Assembly (NCBI GenBank): GCA_038380435.1
Contig: JAWZYU010000020.1
Location: forward strand, 46,718,307-46,782,306
Direction of reading: 5' to 3'
From: Ryuthela nishihirai
Taxonomy: Eukaryota > Arthropoda > Arachnida > Araneae > Heptathelidae
Length of the DNA stretch: 64,000 nt
The notes under the pieces were generated by a model. That model was not told where the DNA came from. It ran no database searches and worked only from the letters and a program-made list of their open reading frames with translations. Both the position numbers and the translations under genes were made by a program. Of this stretch, positions 1 through 10,286 are shown in pieces (position 1 is the first letter of the stretch; every line of letters starts with the position of its first letter).

Positions 1-149
1 CAAACACTTCGCGAAAGTAACTGTACACTTCCGTTTTCACGAAAAAAAGATTCCGAACATTTGGCATCTCTGTCTGAGACCAGACAACTATTTGCACATT
101 CTGCGCCATTTTAGGGGCTGCAATTCCAGCAGTCTACTATTTGGTCCAG

Positions 150-212
150 AGACCTCTGTGGCAAGCAGCTGCTTGAGGGGGTATTTATTTATTTATTTTT
201 TTATAATAGCAA
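150..212 (+). mobile_element. SINE-B 3' end
   Basis: Contains the block CTCTGTGGCAAGCAGCTGCT followed by TTGAGGGGGTATTTATTTAT. The same block appears in reverse complement at 4497-4555, where it forms the tail of a tRNA-headed SINE, so this is the sense 3' end of that family with its ATTT-rich tail. The sequence at 1-149 may be more of its body but I cannot align it to the other copy. Confidence 0.6.
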
Positions 213-626
213 ATGAAATAAATGAAATTGCAATATGTCGTTAATTATAAGAATTTCAATTCCTCATTTTTTTTTTGGCTTTAAAACCAAATAGTTGTAC
301 TAAAGGATTAATTTTTTTTCATGCTTCTACAAAATGAAAAAAAAAAAGAGGAAAATTTATAAGCATGGCAGAGTATTATTTTTGTTATAAATAATGTTTT
401 ATAACTTGTGGACATTTTATTAGGATCAGGCCTGTATTCAGTCAAATAAATTTTCTTTACAGCGATGATTTTCTTCTCTATTTTACGATTGGTAGTGGAA
501 TTCTTTAAGAGATGTGGTAGTAGCCAACAATTCAGATAATCGATATTTTATTATACTTGAAAAAATATGCTCCGACAGCTTTTAATCTTTGACACATGAA
601 TGATGGAGCTACTCTTGCTTCTTCTC
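213..626. other. AT-rich unique sequence, nothing recognised
   Basis: AT-rich sequence with several A and T homopolymer runs. I see no ORF with protein-like content, no terminal repeats and no tandem repeat. Confidence 0.5.
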
Positions 627-973
627 GGGGCGGAGGTGGCTCAGTCGGTAGCGCGCCAGGCTCGTAATCTGTAGTTCCCAGGTTCGAGTCCCAGCTGGGT
701 CAGCGTTGAGATTTATCTCCGCAAAAATTCCCCGCCCGGCCCACGGTTAGTAGGGGACACCGATGGACTTGGAAAAGCCGCCGTCCGTCGGATGGGACGT
801 TAAGCCGTGGCCCCGTGTGCGGGAGAGCCATACCCTGTGCACATTAAAGAACACGCTGGATGGCCTTGACGGGAGGCTACCATCTGTCTCCCAACAGCTG
901 TTCCAGTGGGTCCCCTCCCCCAAACTTCTCTGAGCCTTCGGGGTCCATGTGACCTGGCCATTTAGCCCATTGT
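627..973 (+). mobile_element. SINE-A copy, 3' end cut by an RTE element
   Basis: Starts with the G-rich head and the A-box-like TGGCTCAGTCGG, then the B-box-like GGTTCGAGTCC and the full SINE-A body. The match stops at TTTAGCCCATT, about 40 bp before the normal 3' end, where the RTE 5' border begins. The tail does not resume after the RTE, so the junction involved loss of sequence or 5' truncation into this site. Confidence 0.85.
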
Positions 974-3900
974 TTGTGGGTTGACAGCCCCAAGTGAATA
1001 GATTCACAGGATTTGTTTATCAGCTGGTGGATAATCCTGAGCAGAAGTCATCGCAGGCACCTGAACCCTTTGCTTCTATTGGCATCGTCAAATTCTACAT
1101 TGGAGGAAGTCTTCCAGTGTAGATGGCTTCAGCCTTTAGTAGTGGGGGAACGGGTCTTTGCCCCATGTCTGCGATTAGGGGGCTGTTTGATATTGTCGGC
1201 ATTCCCTCTCTCAATAAACATAGTTTCTTTAAACATCCCACTAACCATTTTCTCTCCATAGGTAGTTGGAATGTGAGGACTCTGCACAGAGCTTTTTCTC
1301 TTGATGTCCTCACACAAGAATTCCACCGTTATAATTTAGATATTCTCGGCTTGCAAGAGACCAGATGGACAGATAAAGGTCAGATTCTTAAAAATAATCT
1401 TAAATTTCTCTTTTCAGGGAGGGACGACAATAAGCATCACCAAGGCGTGGGTCTGCTTCTCAGCAGACATGCTAGCGATGCTCTTCTAGGATATGAGTGC
1501 ATTAATGAAAGGTTTCTTACAGCAAAATTTCAGACAAGCGTTAAAGACTTGAATATTATCTGCTGTTATGCCCCCACTGAGGATGCCGATGAGGATGAGA
1601 AGGATAGGTTTTATGAACAACTTCAGGATATTTTGTATTCTGTCAAGAAAGGAGATATTACCCTTGTTCTTGGTGACTTCAATGCCAAAGTTGGTACTGA
1701 CTCTGCCCTTTGGGGAGGAGTAATAGGCCCTTTTGGTATTGGTAGCTGCAATGGCAATGGGCAACGTCTCCTACAGGTAAGTAAACTCAATGGATTCAGA
1801 ATAACTAACACTTATTACAAACACCGCGACATACATAAGTGCACATGGGTTTCACCTGATGGGCTGCATAAGAATATGATTGATTACATATTAATTAACA
1901 GCAAATGGGCTAGTTCTGTTAGGAATACCAGGGCATATAGGGGAGCTGAAATTGGATCTGACCATTACCTTGTTAAAAGTGTGTTGCAACTTAAACTTAA
2001 AAAGTGTTGTGCTAGGGTTAAAAAATTTACTTTTAATACTGAAGCTCTGAAAGATCCAGTTATAGCCAACGCTTACCATGATAGGTTACTTAGTCATTAT
2101 GACAGTCATGGTTTGCTTACTACTGAAGTTGAGGAAGAATGGGATCATTTTAAACAGGCTTTTTTGGACACTAACAGTACTCTTTTAGGAAAAAAGGAGC
2201 AGAAGAGGCAAAATTATCTGAGTGATAAGGCACTTGAGCTTATTTCGGAAAGAAAGAACTGCAGGAATGCCCTTAATCAATACCCTACTAGTCCTAATAG
2301 AAAGCATTACAGAGACCTTAATGAACTTGTAAAGGATCAGTTAGCTGCTGATAAGAATCTTTGGCTTGATGGTTTGGCTGACAAAGCCGAGGAAGCAGTT
2401 AGACAGCACAACAGCAGAGAGCTGTACCAGATAGTTAATGTTTTGTGTGGTAGAAAATGGACAGGCATACAAGGATTGAAGGATAAACAAGGTAAGGTTA
2501 TAGAAGGGGAGGAATCTGTCATGGCTAGGTGGGCTGAGCATTTCAGTGATGTTCTAAACAATGTAGTTAGTTCTACTCCCACTGTTTGCAATGATGATAG
2601 ATGCATTGGTGGCTTTAATGTTGGACCTATAACACAATCTGAAGTTATTTTGGCTGTTTCTAAACTTAAACTTCATAAATCCCCAGGGGTAGATGAAATT
2701 ACTACGGAAATGCTTAGAGCTGGGAATGTTTCGGTTACCACTTGGATGACTGAAATTCTGAATATCTTTTATGATAAAGGCATGGTTCCTAAGGATTTTA
2801 CCAGAGCTATTGTTATCCCTATTTTCAAAAAAGGTGATCGCAGTTCTTGTGATAACTATAGGGGTGTCAGCCTACTCTCTGTTCCAGGTAAAGTTCTTTC
2901 CATGATTGTGCTTAATAGAATTAAGAATCTGGTTGACAGTCAATTGCGTGATGAGCAATGTGGATTCAGAAGTGGTAGGGGATGTGTGGATCAGATATTT
3001 TCACTTAGGCAGATTCTTGAGAAATGTTTAGAGTTTCAGAAACCTTTGGTTGCTAGCTTTGTTGATTTCAAAAAGGCTTTCGACTCTGTTGATCGTCATA
3101 ATTTGTGGTTGATTGTGAGAACATATGGTATACCAGACAAGTTAGTTAACATTATGAAAGCTCTCTATAATAACACTGAGTCGTGTGTGAGAGTTGGTAA
3201 GGCTTGTAGCAATTGGTTTAGCATTACTTCTGGTGTTCGACAAGGGTGCATTTTGTCTCCTTTTCTCTTTAGCTTGGTTATTGATTATGTTATGCGAAAT
3301 TCACTTCATGGGAAAGATTTTGGCCTTGAATGGGCTGGAGATACGAAAATTTCTGATTTAGATTATGCTGATGATTTAGCCCTTTTGGCAAATGATGTTG
3401 ATGAGATGAACTCTTTCATTCGAGCTGTTGATGAGACTGGTAGTAGAGTAGGTTTGGTTATAAACAGAGAGAAAACTAAAGTGATGAAAATTGGTCAGGC
3501 AGGCTGTGATTCAGTTAATCTGAATGGTTGCAGTCTTGAGCAGGTGTCACAGTTTAATTATCTTGGGAGCTATGTAACAGATAATGGTGATGTGCGGCAT
3601 GAGATTAACAGACGAATAGGGATTGCTGCCGGGACTTTTAAGAATCTATGGAGAGTGTGGAGAAATAGGCGTATACACCTAAAGACTAAAATTAGACTGT
3701 ATAATAGTTTGGTTCTTTCTAGGATTAGTTATGGTAGTGAAACTTGGACACTTTGTAAACAAGATAACAGGAAACTAGATGCTTTTGATTCCAGATGCTT
3801 ACGCAGTATCTTGGGCATTAGGTGGTTCAACTTTGTAACTAATGATGAGATTAGGCAAAGGAGTTTGCAACCTCCTTTAAGCAGCATATTGTGCAGAGAG

Positions 3901-4168
3901 AGACTCCGTTGGTTTGGCCATGTTGCCCGTATGAATAATTATAGATTGGCGAATAGGGTTATGAACAGTGTGCCTAAAGGCCTCAGAAAGAAGGGGAGAC
4001 CTAGGATGCGGTGGGCAGACAATGTCAAACAAGACTTTGTTAGAATTGGTGTGCAGTGGCCAGATGCAGTAGATGTAGCTCAGGATAGACTTGCTTGGAG
4101 AACTAAATTGCACGGTCTGGTTGGACCTCCGTAGCCCATGGCTGCTTGAGGATGATGATGATGATGAG
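974..4168 (+). mobile_element. RTE-type non-LTR retrotransposon, 5' truncated, ORF intact
   Basis: The element has a single long ORF with an apurinic-type endonuclease followed by reverse transcriptase. Its 3' end is a short GAT microsatellite just after the stop codon. That layout (one ORF, very short 3' UTR, simple trinucleotide tail) is typical of the RTE clade. Compared with the copy at 33781-37419 it lacks about 310 bp of 5' UTR, as expected from incomplete target-primed reverse transcription. No clear target-site duplication was found. Confidence 0.9.
1123..4134 (+). CDS. RTE retrotransposon polyprotein (endonuclease-reverse transcriptase), 1003 aa
   Basis: This protein nicks target DNA and reverse-transcribes its own RNA at the nick. 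The endonuclease domain spans about residues 45-290: WNVRTLH with Asn50, LGLQETRW with Glu79, GDFNAKVG with Asp185 and Asn187, and SDHYL with Asp280 and His281. The reverse transcriptase spans about residues 500-800: FVDFKKAFD (motif A, Asp648), GVRQGCILSP (704-713) and YADD (748-751). The C-terminal part has the GRPRMRWADNV and AWRTKLHG blocks that are common in RTE proteins often annotated craniofacial development protein 2-like. No stop or frameshift interrupts it and all catalytic residues I can identify are present, so it could be functional. The first Met in frame was used; an upstream start outside the truncation cannot be excluded. Two other copies in the window are broken. Confidence 0.92.
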   Translation: MASAFSSGGTGLCPMSAIRGLFDIVGIPSLNKHSFFKHPTNHFLSIGSWNVRTLHRAFSLDVLTQEFHRYNLDILGLQETRWTDKGQILKNNLKFLFSGRDDNKHHQGVGLLLSRHASDALLGYECINERFLTAKFQTSVKDLNIICCYAPTEDADEDEKDRFYEQLQDILYSVKKGDITLVLGDFNAKVGTDSALWGGVIGPFGIGSCNGNGQRLLQVSKLNGFRITNTYYKHRDIHKCTWVSPDGLHKNMIDYILINSKWASSVRNTRAYRGAEIGSDHYLVKSVLQLKLKKCCARVKKFTFNTEALKDPVIANAYHDRLLSHYDSHGLLTTEVEEEWDHFKQAFLDTNSTLLGKKEQKRQNYLSDKALELISERKNCRNALNQYPTSPNRKHYRDLNELVKDQLAADKNLWLDGLADKAEEAVRQHNSRELYQIVNVLCGRKWTGIQGLKDKQGKVIEGEESVMARWAEHFSDVLNNVVSSTPTVCNDDRCIGGFNVGPITQSEVILAVSKLKLHKSPGVDEITTEMLRAGNVSVTTWMTEILNIFYDKGMVPKDFTRAIVIPIFKKGDRSSCDNYRGVSLLSVPGKVLSMIVLNRIKNLVDSQLRDEQCGFRSGRGCVDQIFSLRQILEKCLEFQKPLVASFVDFKKAFDSVDRHNLWLIVRTYGIPDKLVNIMKALYNNTESCVRVGKACSNWFSITSGVRQGCILSPFLFSLVIDYVMRNSLHGKDFGLEWAGDTKISDLDYADDLALLANDVDEMNSFIRAVDETGSRVGLVINREKTKVMKIGQAGCDSVNLNGCSLEQVSQFNYLGSYVTDNGDVRHEINRRIGIAAGTFKNLWRVWRNRRIHLKTKIRLYNSLVLSRISYGSETWTLCKQDNRKLDAFDSRCLRSILGIRWFNFVTNDEIRQRSLQPPLSSILCRERLRWFGHVARMNNYRLANRVMNSVPKGLRKKGRPRMRWADNVKQDFVRIGVQWPDAVDVAQDRLAWRTKLHGLVGPP

Positions 4169-4444
4169 TAGTGATAAAAGCCATTTCATTTTGTGAGCAT
4201 AGTACTGATAAAAAAAAATTCTTTTTGGTTGCATAGTACTGATAAAAACATTCTTTTTTGATTGTAGTACGGATAAAAACATTCCTTTTTTGGCTGCATA
4301 ATGCAGAAAATAATTCCTTCTTCACAATTTTAAAATCTACCGATAATTTTAAAATCCACCATTTTAGGGCACTAGATTGTAAAATCATAACGTTTTGAAA
4401 ATAAGCATTCTTTATTCACCATAGGCGTTTAGAATTTGTAGTTT
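4169..4444. repeat. Short imperfect repeats after the RTE tail
   Basis: The motif TAGTACTGATAAAAA followed by a CATTC and T-rich stretch recurs about four times between 4200 and 4310 with small changes. The rest is AT-rich with no recognised element. Confidence 0.5.
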
Positions 4445-4496
4445 TGCATCGAGGTTATTGGTTTGATCTCCCTCAATCAAGTGCACTCCCCCGTCC

Positions 4497-4790
4497 CTAT
4501 AAATAAATAAATAAAAAAAAATACCCCCTCAAGCAGCTGCTTGCCACAGAGGTCTGACAGGAGCCTGTCAGTTTATATGCCACAGTAGAAGATCTGAGAG
4601 GATGGCAGAACCTCAGCAGAAAACAACACGAACATCCATGCCTTACCCGGGGCTCGAACCCAGGTCCCGTAGATCAGTAGCCAAGCGTGCTAACCACTCG
4701 GCCAAACACGAACATCCATGCCTTACCCGGGGCTCGAACCCAGGTCCCGTAGATCAGTAGCCAAGCGCGCTAACCACTCGGCCACCTGAC
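4497..4790 (-). mobile_element. SINE-B copy with duplicated tRNA-like head
   Basis: Read on the minus strand, a tRNA-like head (GTGGCCGAGTGGTTAGC as A box, GGGTTCGAGCCCCGGG as B box) is followed by a body and then the GCAAGCAGCTGCTTGAGGGG block and an ATTT-rich tail. The head occurs twice in tandem at 4612-4790. Pol III A and B boxes are visible, but there is no acceptor-stem pairing, so this is a tRNA-derived SINE and not a functional tRNA gene. Confidence 0.75.
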
Positions 4791-4949
4791 GAAACTGAAA
4801 TGCCCAAAGGGATCAGTAGCCAAGCGCGCTAACCACTCGGCCAAACACGAACATCCATGCCTTACCCGGGGCTCGAACTAAGGTCCCGTAGATCAGTAGC
4901 CAAGCGCGCTAACCACTCGGCCACCTAACGAAACTGAAATGCCCAAAGG
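4789..4949 (-). repeat. Extra SINE-B heads between 22-bp direct repeats
   Basis: The block starting ACGAAACTGAAATGCCCAAA occurs at 4789-4810 and again at 4928-4949. The segment between holds one partial and one nearly complete SINE-B head. It is a 139-bp duplication that adds further tRNA-like heads to the SINE-B on its left. Confidence 0.7.
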
Positions 4950-5388
4950 ACAATTAAAACCAGAGGGAGAGAAACTCTTTCTTAACTACGCCCCTTTAGA
5001 GACGTCATCTAGAGGACTACATATTCCCTGATAAGAAAAATGCCTCTTTCTCCTAATAAGGTGTTTCGTCACTGCCATTGCTTGATGACAAACACATTTT
5101 TAATTGGAGGCTTTTGTTGAGGCGTAACTATCTTCCAAAACCCGATATTTGACCGTCAGAGGGAGAAGCAGAGGGAGAAGCGCTCGAAACGATTTCTGAC
5201 TTTTCATTTTCTTGCCCCATCGAATGAGTTATGGCGCCTGATGGCGGTTGGGGATCTGTTTCATTATTCATTGTCAATGTTGCTATTCAGATTTCTTTCG
5301 TAACAGGGAGAGAACATGCACTAAACTCTCAGTCAGTTCGCTCTCATCGATTCATGTAGTTTTAATTTCCTAACTCTTGATTCAATCA
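4950..5388. other. No gene recognised
   Basis: Unique-looking sequence with a local GAGGGAGAAGC duplication near 5160. I see no coding signature or element ends. Confidence 0.4.
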
Positions 5389-6735
5389 TATATATTCTGG
5401 AGTCTGTTCAAACTCGTGACTCAGTGAGAGATGTTCTGGAGTCTGTTCAAACTCGTGATTCAGTCAGAGATGTTCTGGAGTGTGTTCAAACTCGTGATTC
5501 AGTCAGAGATGTTCTGGAGTGTGTTCAAACTCGTGATTCAGTCAGAGATGTTCTGGAGTCTGTTCAAACTCGTGATTCAGTCAGAGATGTTCTGGAGTCT
5601 GTTCAAACTCGTGATTCAGTCAGAGATGTTCTGGAGTCTGTTCAAACTCGTGATTCAGTCAGAGATGTTCTGGAGTGTGTTCAAACTCGTGATTCAGTCA
5701 GAGATGTTCTGGAGTGTGTTCAAACTCGTGATTCAGTCAGAGATGTTCTGGAGTGTGTTCAAACTCGTGATTCAGTCAGAGATGTTCTGGAGTGTGTTCA
5801 AACTCGTGATTCAGTCAGAGATGTTCTGGAGTCTGTTCAAACTCGTGATTCAGTCAGAGATGTTCTGGAGTCTGTTCAAACTCGTGATTCAGTCAGAGAT
5901 GTTCTGGAGTCTGTTCAAACTCGTGATTCAGTCAGAGATGTTCTGGAGTCTGTTCAAACTCGTGATTCAGTCAGAGATGTTCTGGAGTCTGTTCAAACTC
6001 GTGATTCAGTCAGAGATGTTCTGGAGTCTGTTCAAACTCGTGATTCAGTCAGAGATGTTCTGGAGTCTGTTCAAACTCGTGATTCAGTCAGAGATGTTCT
6101 GGAGTCTGTTCAAACTCGTGATTCAGTCAGAGATGTTCTGGAGTCTGTTCAAACTCGTGATTCAGTCAGAGATGTTCTGGAGTCTGTTCAAACTCGTGAT
6201 TCAGTCAGAGATGTTCTGGAGTCTGTTCAAACTCGTGATTCAGTCAGAGATGTTCTGGAGTCTGTTCAAACTCGTGACTCAGTGAGAGATGTTCTGGAGT
6301 CTGTTCAAACTCGTGATTCAGTCAGAGATGTTCTGGAGTGTGTTCAAACTCGTGATTCAGTGAGAGATGTTCTGGAGTCTGTTCAAACTCGTGATTCAGT
6401 CAGAGATGTTCTGGAGTGTGTTCAAACTCGTGATTCAGTCAGAGATGTTCTGGAGTGTGTTCAAACTCGTGATTCAGTCAGAGATGTTCTGGAGTGTGTT
6501 CAAACTCGTGATTCTGTCAGAGATGTTCTGGAGTGTGTTCAAACTCGTGATTCAGTCAGAGATGTTCTGGAGTCTGTTCAAACTCGTGATTCAGTCAGAG
6601 ATGTTCTGGAGTCTGTTCAAACACGTGATTCAATTAGACATTGTTTGAAACTTGTTCAAAACTCATGATCCACTCAGAGATATTCTAGAATGTGCTCAAA
6701 CTCGTGATCCGATTAGAGATATTTTATAGCCTTTT
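5389..6735 (+). repeat. 39-bp minisatellite, about 32 units
   Basis: Tandem 39-bp units built from TCTGTTCAAACTCGTGATTC and AGTCAGAGATGTTCTGGAG. The main difference between units is TCT versus TGT at one codon. The first and last units are more diverged, and two decayed units trail to about 6730. Because 39 is divisible by 3, two plus-strand frames stay open: one encodes RDVLESVQTRDSV repeats (5424-6668), the other FWSLFKLVIQSEM repeats. No signal peptide, start context or conserved flanking domain supports translation, so I read it as a non-coding minisatellite. Confidence 0.9.
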
Positions 6736-7697
6736 CAATCTTGTAAAGTTACTATTACCGACTTTTATACCCTATTGATTCTGATTCTAATGTTATTACT
6801 GTTTGTGACTTTTAGATTGTTATTCTTTCACTGTTACCGTTTTGACACTAATACTCTTAATCTTCCTGACTTTCAGGCTGTTATTCTCTCTTATTCTTAC
6901 ACTATTACAGTGTTTACTCCTATACTGTTACTGCCGCTGACTTGTACACTGTTGCTGACTCTTACAAAGTTCGTTTTCTTTTCCTTGTTTCTTTCTGTCT
7001 ACCAATATTTTGCGATTCTTCACTCTACGTGCGTTCTACACACAGCCATACACCCTCTGACTGAATGGAATGCATTTTTTATACATAAAAAAATAAAGCA
7101 AACACTCTACGGATAACTGAGTAATTTCTTTCTTCTTCTGAGAAGAGAAAATGAAACAAAAGTGTCCGCCATCGCCTCTCGCATGTCATTCCTCTCTGCC
7201 GTAGCTACCAGAACCCATCGTCACGACTCACTGGTAATGGGCTAATTCCGCACCAAGGCCATTTTGAAGCCAGACAGCTGAGAAGAGAATCTAGAAAAGG
7301 TTCTTTCGAAAATTATAGGTGTGTTCTGAATCCGAATACTAAGGAAGGGTGGAGGGAAAACTCTTTGCAACTCTTCGAAGTGTTTATCCTAATGGGCTAC
7401 ATTCGCACTGCGCATCCTCCACAAGACTTTATTTGACGCTTTTTTCCGTATTTCACTGCAGAAATGGTGAAGTGAATGAAAAGACGACATCTAGTGTCGC
7501 ACTTGATGCGACGGACTCTCACTTCGCTGCTCTCAAACATCATTCGTCTTTTAAGGTGAAGGGATTGAAAGGAATGCATTGTTTTATACTTAAACGGTTA
7601 TTTTTTGCTATAGGTACCTCCAAGTCACAAGGAGCCATAGGCGCCAACAGTGGGTGCAGATGCAACGAGTAATAACACCCAGGATATATAGGAACTG
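6736..7697. other. No gene recognised
   Basis: Between 6740 and 7000 there is a diffuse ACTGTTACT/GACTTTTA-rich, possibly decayed simple repeat. The remainder, including an open stretch at 7349-7672, shows no recognisable protein or element. Confidence 0.4.
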
Positions 7698-8389
7698 TAC
7701 AGTCGCTCAAAAAAATATCCGAACACTATGGTTGATTACAGAATCCAGAAAAAATATCTGGCAACGATTTTTTTTAGAAATTAGTGATCTGGCAACCTTC
7801 GTGTCACGTGATTACAGAATTCAGGAAAAATATCTGGAGCGTGTACAGCAACTGCACACGCTCCAGTTACCGTTCACAGCAAACTGGAGCGTGTACAGCA
7901 ACTGCACACGCTCCAGTTACCGTTCACAGCAAACTGGAGCGTGTGCAGTTACTGCACACGCTCCAGTTTGCTGTGAACGGTAACTGCACGCGCTCAATAT
8001 TTCTATGAGAGGGCCCACACGATCTAGGTCTTTGTGAGCTCACACGATCCAATGTGCTGTGAACATTAACCGCAACCGCTCCAGTTTGCTGTGAACGGTA
8101 ACTGCACACGCTCAATATTTCCGTGAGTGAGCCCACACGATCTAATATCAAAATAATATGACCACCTACAGTCGCTGAAAAAAGTATCCGAACACTATGG
8201 TTGATTATAGAATTCAGAAAAAATATCTGGCAACAATTTTTTTAGAAATGAGTGATCTGGCAACCTTCGTGTCACGTGATTACAGAATTCAGGAAAAATA
8301 TCTGGCAACGATTATTTTAGAAATTAGTGATCACGTGACACGAAGATTGCCAGATCACTAATTTTTAAAAGAATCGTTGACAGATATAG
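7698..8389. mobile_element. Tc1/mariner-like MITE, composite copy
   Basis: Begins TACAGTCGCTCAAAAAA. The arms carry GTATCCGAACACTATGG, the TCTGGCAACGATTTTTTTAG block and a palindromic core around TCACGTGA. Inside are modules of the type CTGGAGCGTGTACAG / CTGCACACGCTCCAG that pair with each other. A second terminal motif lies inside at about 8170, so two copies are joined or nested. TA next to the terminus and the CAGT...CAAAAAAGT ends fit Tc1/mariner. No transposase is encoded. Confidence 0.75.
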
Positions 8390-8392
8390 TCA

Positions 8393-8697
8393 TGGTAGCC
8401 TCCAGTCAAGGTCATCCAACGTGTTCTTTAACGTGCACAGGGTATGGCTCTCCCGCACACGGGGCCACGGCTTAACTTCCCATCCGACGGACGGCGACCT
8501 TTCCAAGCCCATCGGTGTCCCCTACTGACCGTGGGTAGGGCGGGGAATTTTGCGGAGATAAGTGTCAATGCTGACCCAGCAAGGATTCGAACCTGGGAAG
8601 CCGAGGACAGGAATTACGGAAGAAAATAGCATCTCAATCACAGTGGGACTCGAACCTGAGACAGTTTACGAGCTTGGCGCGCTACCAACTCAGAAAG
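8393..8697 (-). mobile_element. SINE-A, diverged, 3' part missing
   Basis: Matches the SINE-A body from about position 255 back to the tRNA-like head. The B-box area is duplicated (two ATTCGAACCTGGGA / ACTCGAACCTGAGA copies), so the head is rearranged. It abuts the MITE on its left. Confidence 0.75.
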
Positions 8698-8854
8698 TGG
8701 TCGCGAAATTATATTGGAAACCACTGGTCGAACCTTTCTATTAAACTTTGGATCAAATTATTCATAAGCTCCATTTACTCTTTTTTCTTGCTACCGGTTA
8801 AAATATTTCCAATGAAGTTTAAGACAGGGAAGTCTGCTGCTCTTGTTGATTTGG

Positions 8855-9240
8855 TGGGGCGGGGGTTGCTCAGTCGGTAGCGCGCCAGGCTCGTAATCTG
8901 TAGTTCCCAGGTTCGAGTCCCAGCTGGGTCAGCGTTGAGATTTATCTCCGCAAAATTCCCCGCCCTGCCCACGGTCAGTAGGGGACACCGATGGGCTTGG
9001 TAAAGGCCGCCGTCCGTCGGATGGGACGTTAAGCCGTGGCCCCGTGTGCGGGAGAGCCATACCCTGTGCACGTTAAAGAACACGCTGGATGGCCTTGACG
9101 GGAGGCTACCATCTGTCTCCCAACAGCTGTTCCAGTGGGTCCCCTCCCCCAACCTTCTCTGAGCCTTCGGGGTCCATGTGACCTGGCCATTTAGCCCATG
9201 GTGTGCAAAAAAGTGCCGCTCAGAGGTAAAACAACCCAAC
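8855..9240 (+). mobile_element. SINE-A, full length, 13-bp target-site duplication
   Basis: Reference copy. It starts at TGGGGCGGGG and ends at CAACCCAAC, 386 bp, flanked by CTTGTTGATTTGG at 8842-8854 and 9241-9253. The head has A-box-like and B-box-like promoter blocks. The anticodon-arm region (GGCTCGTAATCTG) resembles elongator tRNA-Met with CAT changed to CGT; that parentage is an inference. The body encodes no protein; the 3' end is the unusual GGTAAAACAACCCAAC and not poly(A). Confidence 0.93.
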
Positions 9241-9448
9241 CTTGTTGATTTGGACGCCATCTTCTCTAATGACTAAATTAAATCAAGTTCTCTTGCAAAA
9301 AAAAAATGATCATTGACTTATTGTCCTCTCCTTCCCCATAAAAGCAAGCAATATAAAAATAAGATTCAAATCCATTACATTCGAAATGTAATATTCTTCT
9401 CTGCTGTTTTTTTTCCGAATAATTTCAATCTCAGTGTTGATTCTGTAC

Positions 9449-9564
9449 TCGTCTCTGTCGAAGATGAATCGTCCTCAATTATGACTCTGATTGGAATCTC
9501 CGTCTTCCGAGGGATGGCCGTGCGAATGCCGTGCGCGCTCGCCTCGTCGAGATTAAGCATCCAC
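9449..9564 (-). other. Candidate internal coding exon
   Basis: On the minus strand a pyrimidine-rich acceptor TTTTCCTCTCCACAG ends at 9565, followed by an open frame reading WMLNLDEASAHGIRTAIPRK then TEIPIRVIIEDD and an acidic Ser/Thr run. The segment is GC-rich with C or G in many third positions, while the flanks are AT-rich. A possible donor (GTACAG) lies at 9448-9447, but it is weak. The exon would start in phase 1 (first full codon after AG). I do not recognise the protein. It is the best host-exon candidate here but remains a guess without RNA evidence. Confidence 0.35.
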
Positions 9565-9769
9565 TCTGTGGAGAGGAAAATATTGGTAAACGGTAAATCA
9601 AATCCGAAACAAAAATCGACGTTAAGGAAGATTGTAAAAGAAATCATAAGAAAATAAAGATGCTTTGAGTTTTGTGCATCCTTGAGTCCACATATCTGTC
9701 AATTAAACTTTCTGTAGCTTCGGCGTTTGCTAAACAAAAGTCTTCGATTTGTAGGGAATGACACGGAGA

Positions 9770-10218
9770 CAAAGCACCATTTGCACACCGTGGGCTAAAT
9801 GGCCAGGTCACGTGGACCCCGAAGGTTACGGGGTTTTGGGTTGTTTTACCTCTGAGCGGCACATTTTTGCACACCATGGGCTAAATGGCCAGGTCACATG
9901 GACTCCGAAGGCTCAGAGAAGGTTGGGGGAGGGGACCCACTGGAACAGCTGTTGGGAGACAGATGGTAGCCTCCCGTCAAGGCCATCCAGCGTGTTCTTT
10001 AACGTGCACAGGGTATGGCTCTCCCGCACACGGGGCCACGGCTTAACGTTCCATCCGACGGACGGCGGCCTTTCCAAGCCCATCGGTGTCCCCTACTGAC
10101 CGTGAGCAGGGCGGGGAATTTTGCGGAGATAAATCTCAACGCTGACCCAGCTGGGACTCGAACCTGGGAACTACAGATTACGAGCCTGGCGCGCTATCGA
10201 CTGAGCGAACCCCGCCCC
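9770..10218 (-). mobile_element. SINE-A with a duplicated 3' segment, 9-bp target-site duplication
   Basis: ACACGGAGA flanks it at 9761-9769 and 10219-10227. The interval contains a full SINE-A (from about 9836) plus an extra partial copy of SINE positions about 312-360 at 9777-9830. Both pieces lie inside the same duplication, so the extra segment arose within the element and not as a separate insertion. Confidence 0.85.
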
Positions 10219-10239
10219 ACACGGAGATAAGGAGTCGTT

Positions 10240-10286
10240 GTGTTGTTGTTTTACCTCTGAACGGCACTTTTGTGCATACAAGGGGA
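10240..10286 (-). mobile_element. SINE-A 3'-end fragment
   Basis: TTGTTTTACCTCTGAACGGC followed by ACTTTTGTGCA matches the last 40 bp of SINE-A in antisense. The rest is missing. Confidence 0.6.

Noticed and set aside
747..1007. A conserved family of 60-160-codon proteins with LNGQVTWTPKAQRRLGEG-type text found about 30 times
   Set aside because: They are the antisense frame of the SINE-A body; sense frames of the same body are open as well, and copies have random stops and indels.
5424..6668. A 414-codon repetitive protein (RDVLESVQTRDSV repeats)
   Set aside because: The open frame follows from the 39-bp period; a second plus-strand frame is also open and no start, signal or domain supports translation.
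7698..8389. A CRISPR-like array in the CTGGAGCGTGTACAG repeats
   Set aside because: Repeats are palindromic modules of a TA-flanked eukaryotic MITE; there are no unique spacers and no cas genes.
8855..9240. A functional tRNA gene in the SINE-A head
   Set aside because: A and B boxes are present but the acceptor stem does not pair, there is no tRNA 3' end, and the sequence continues into the SINE body in every copy.
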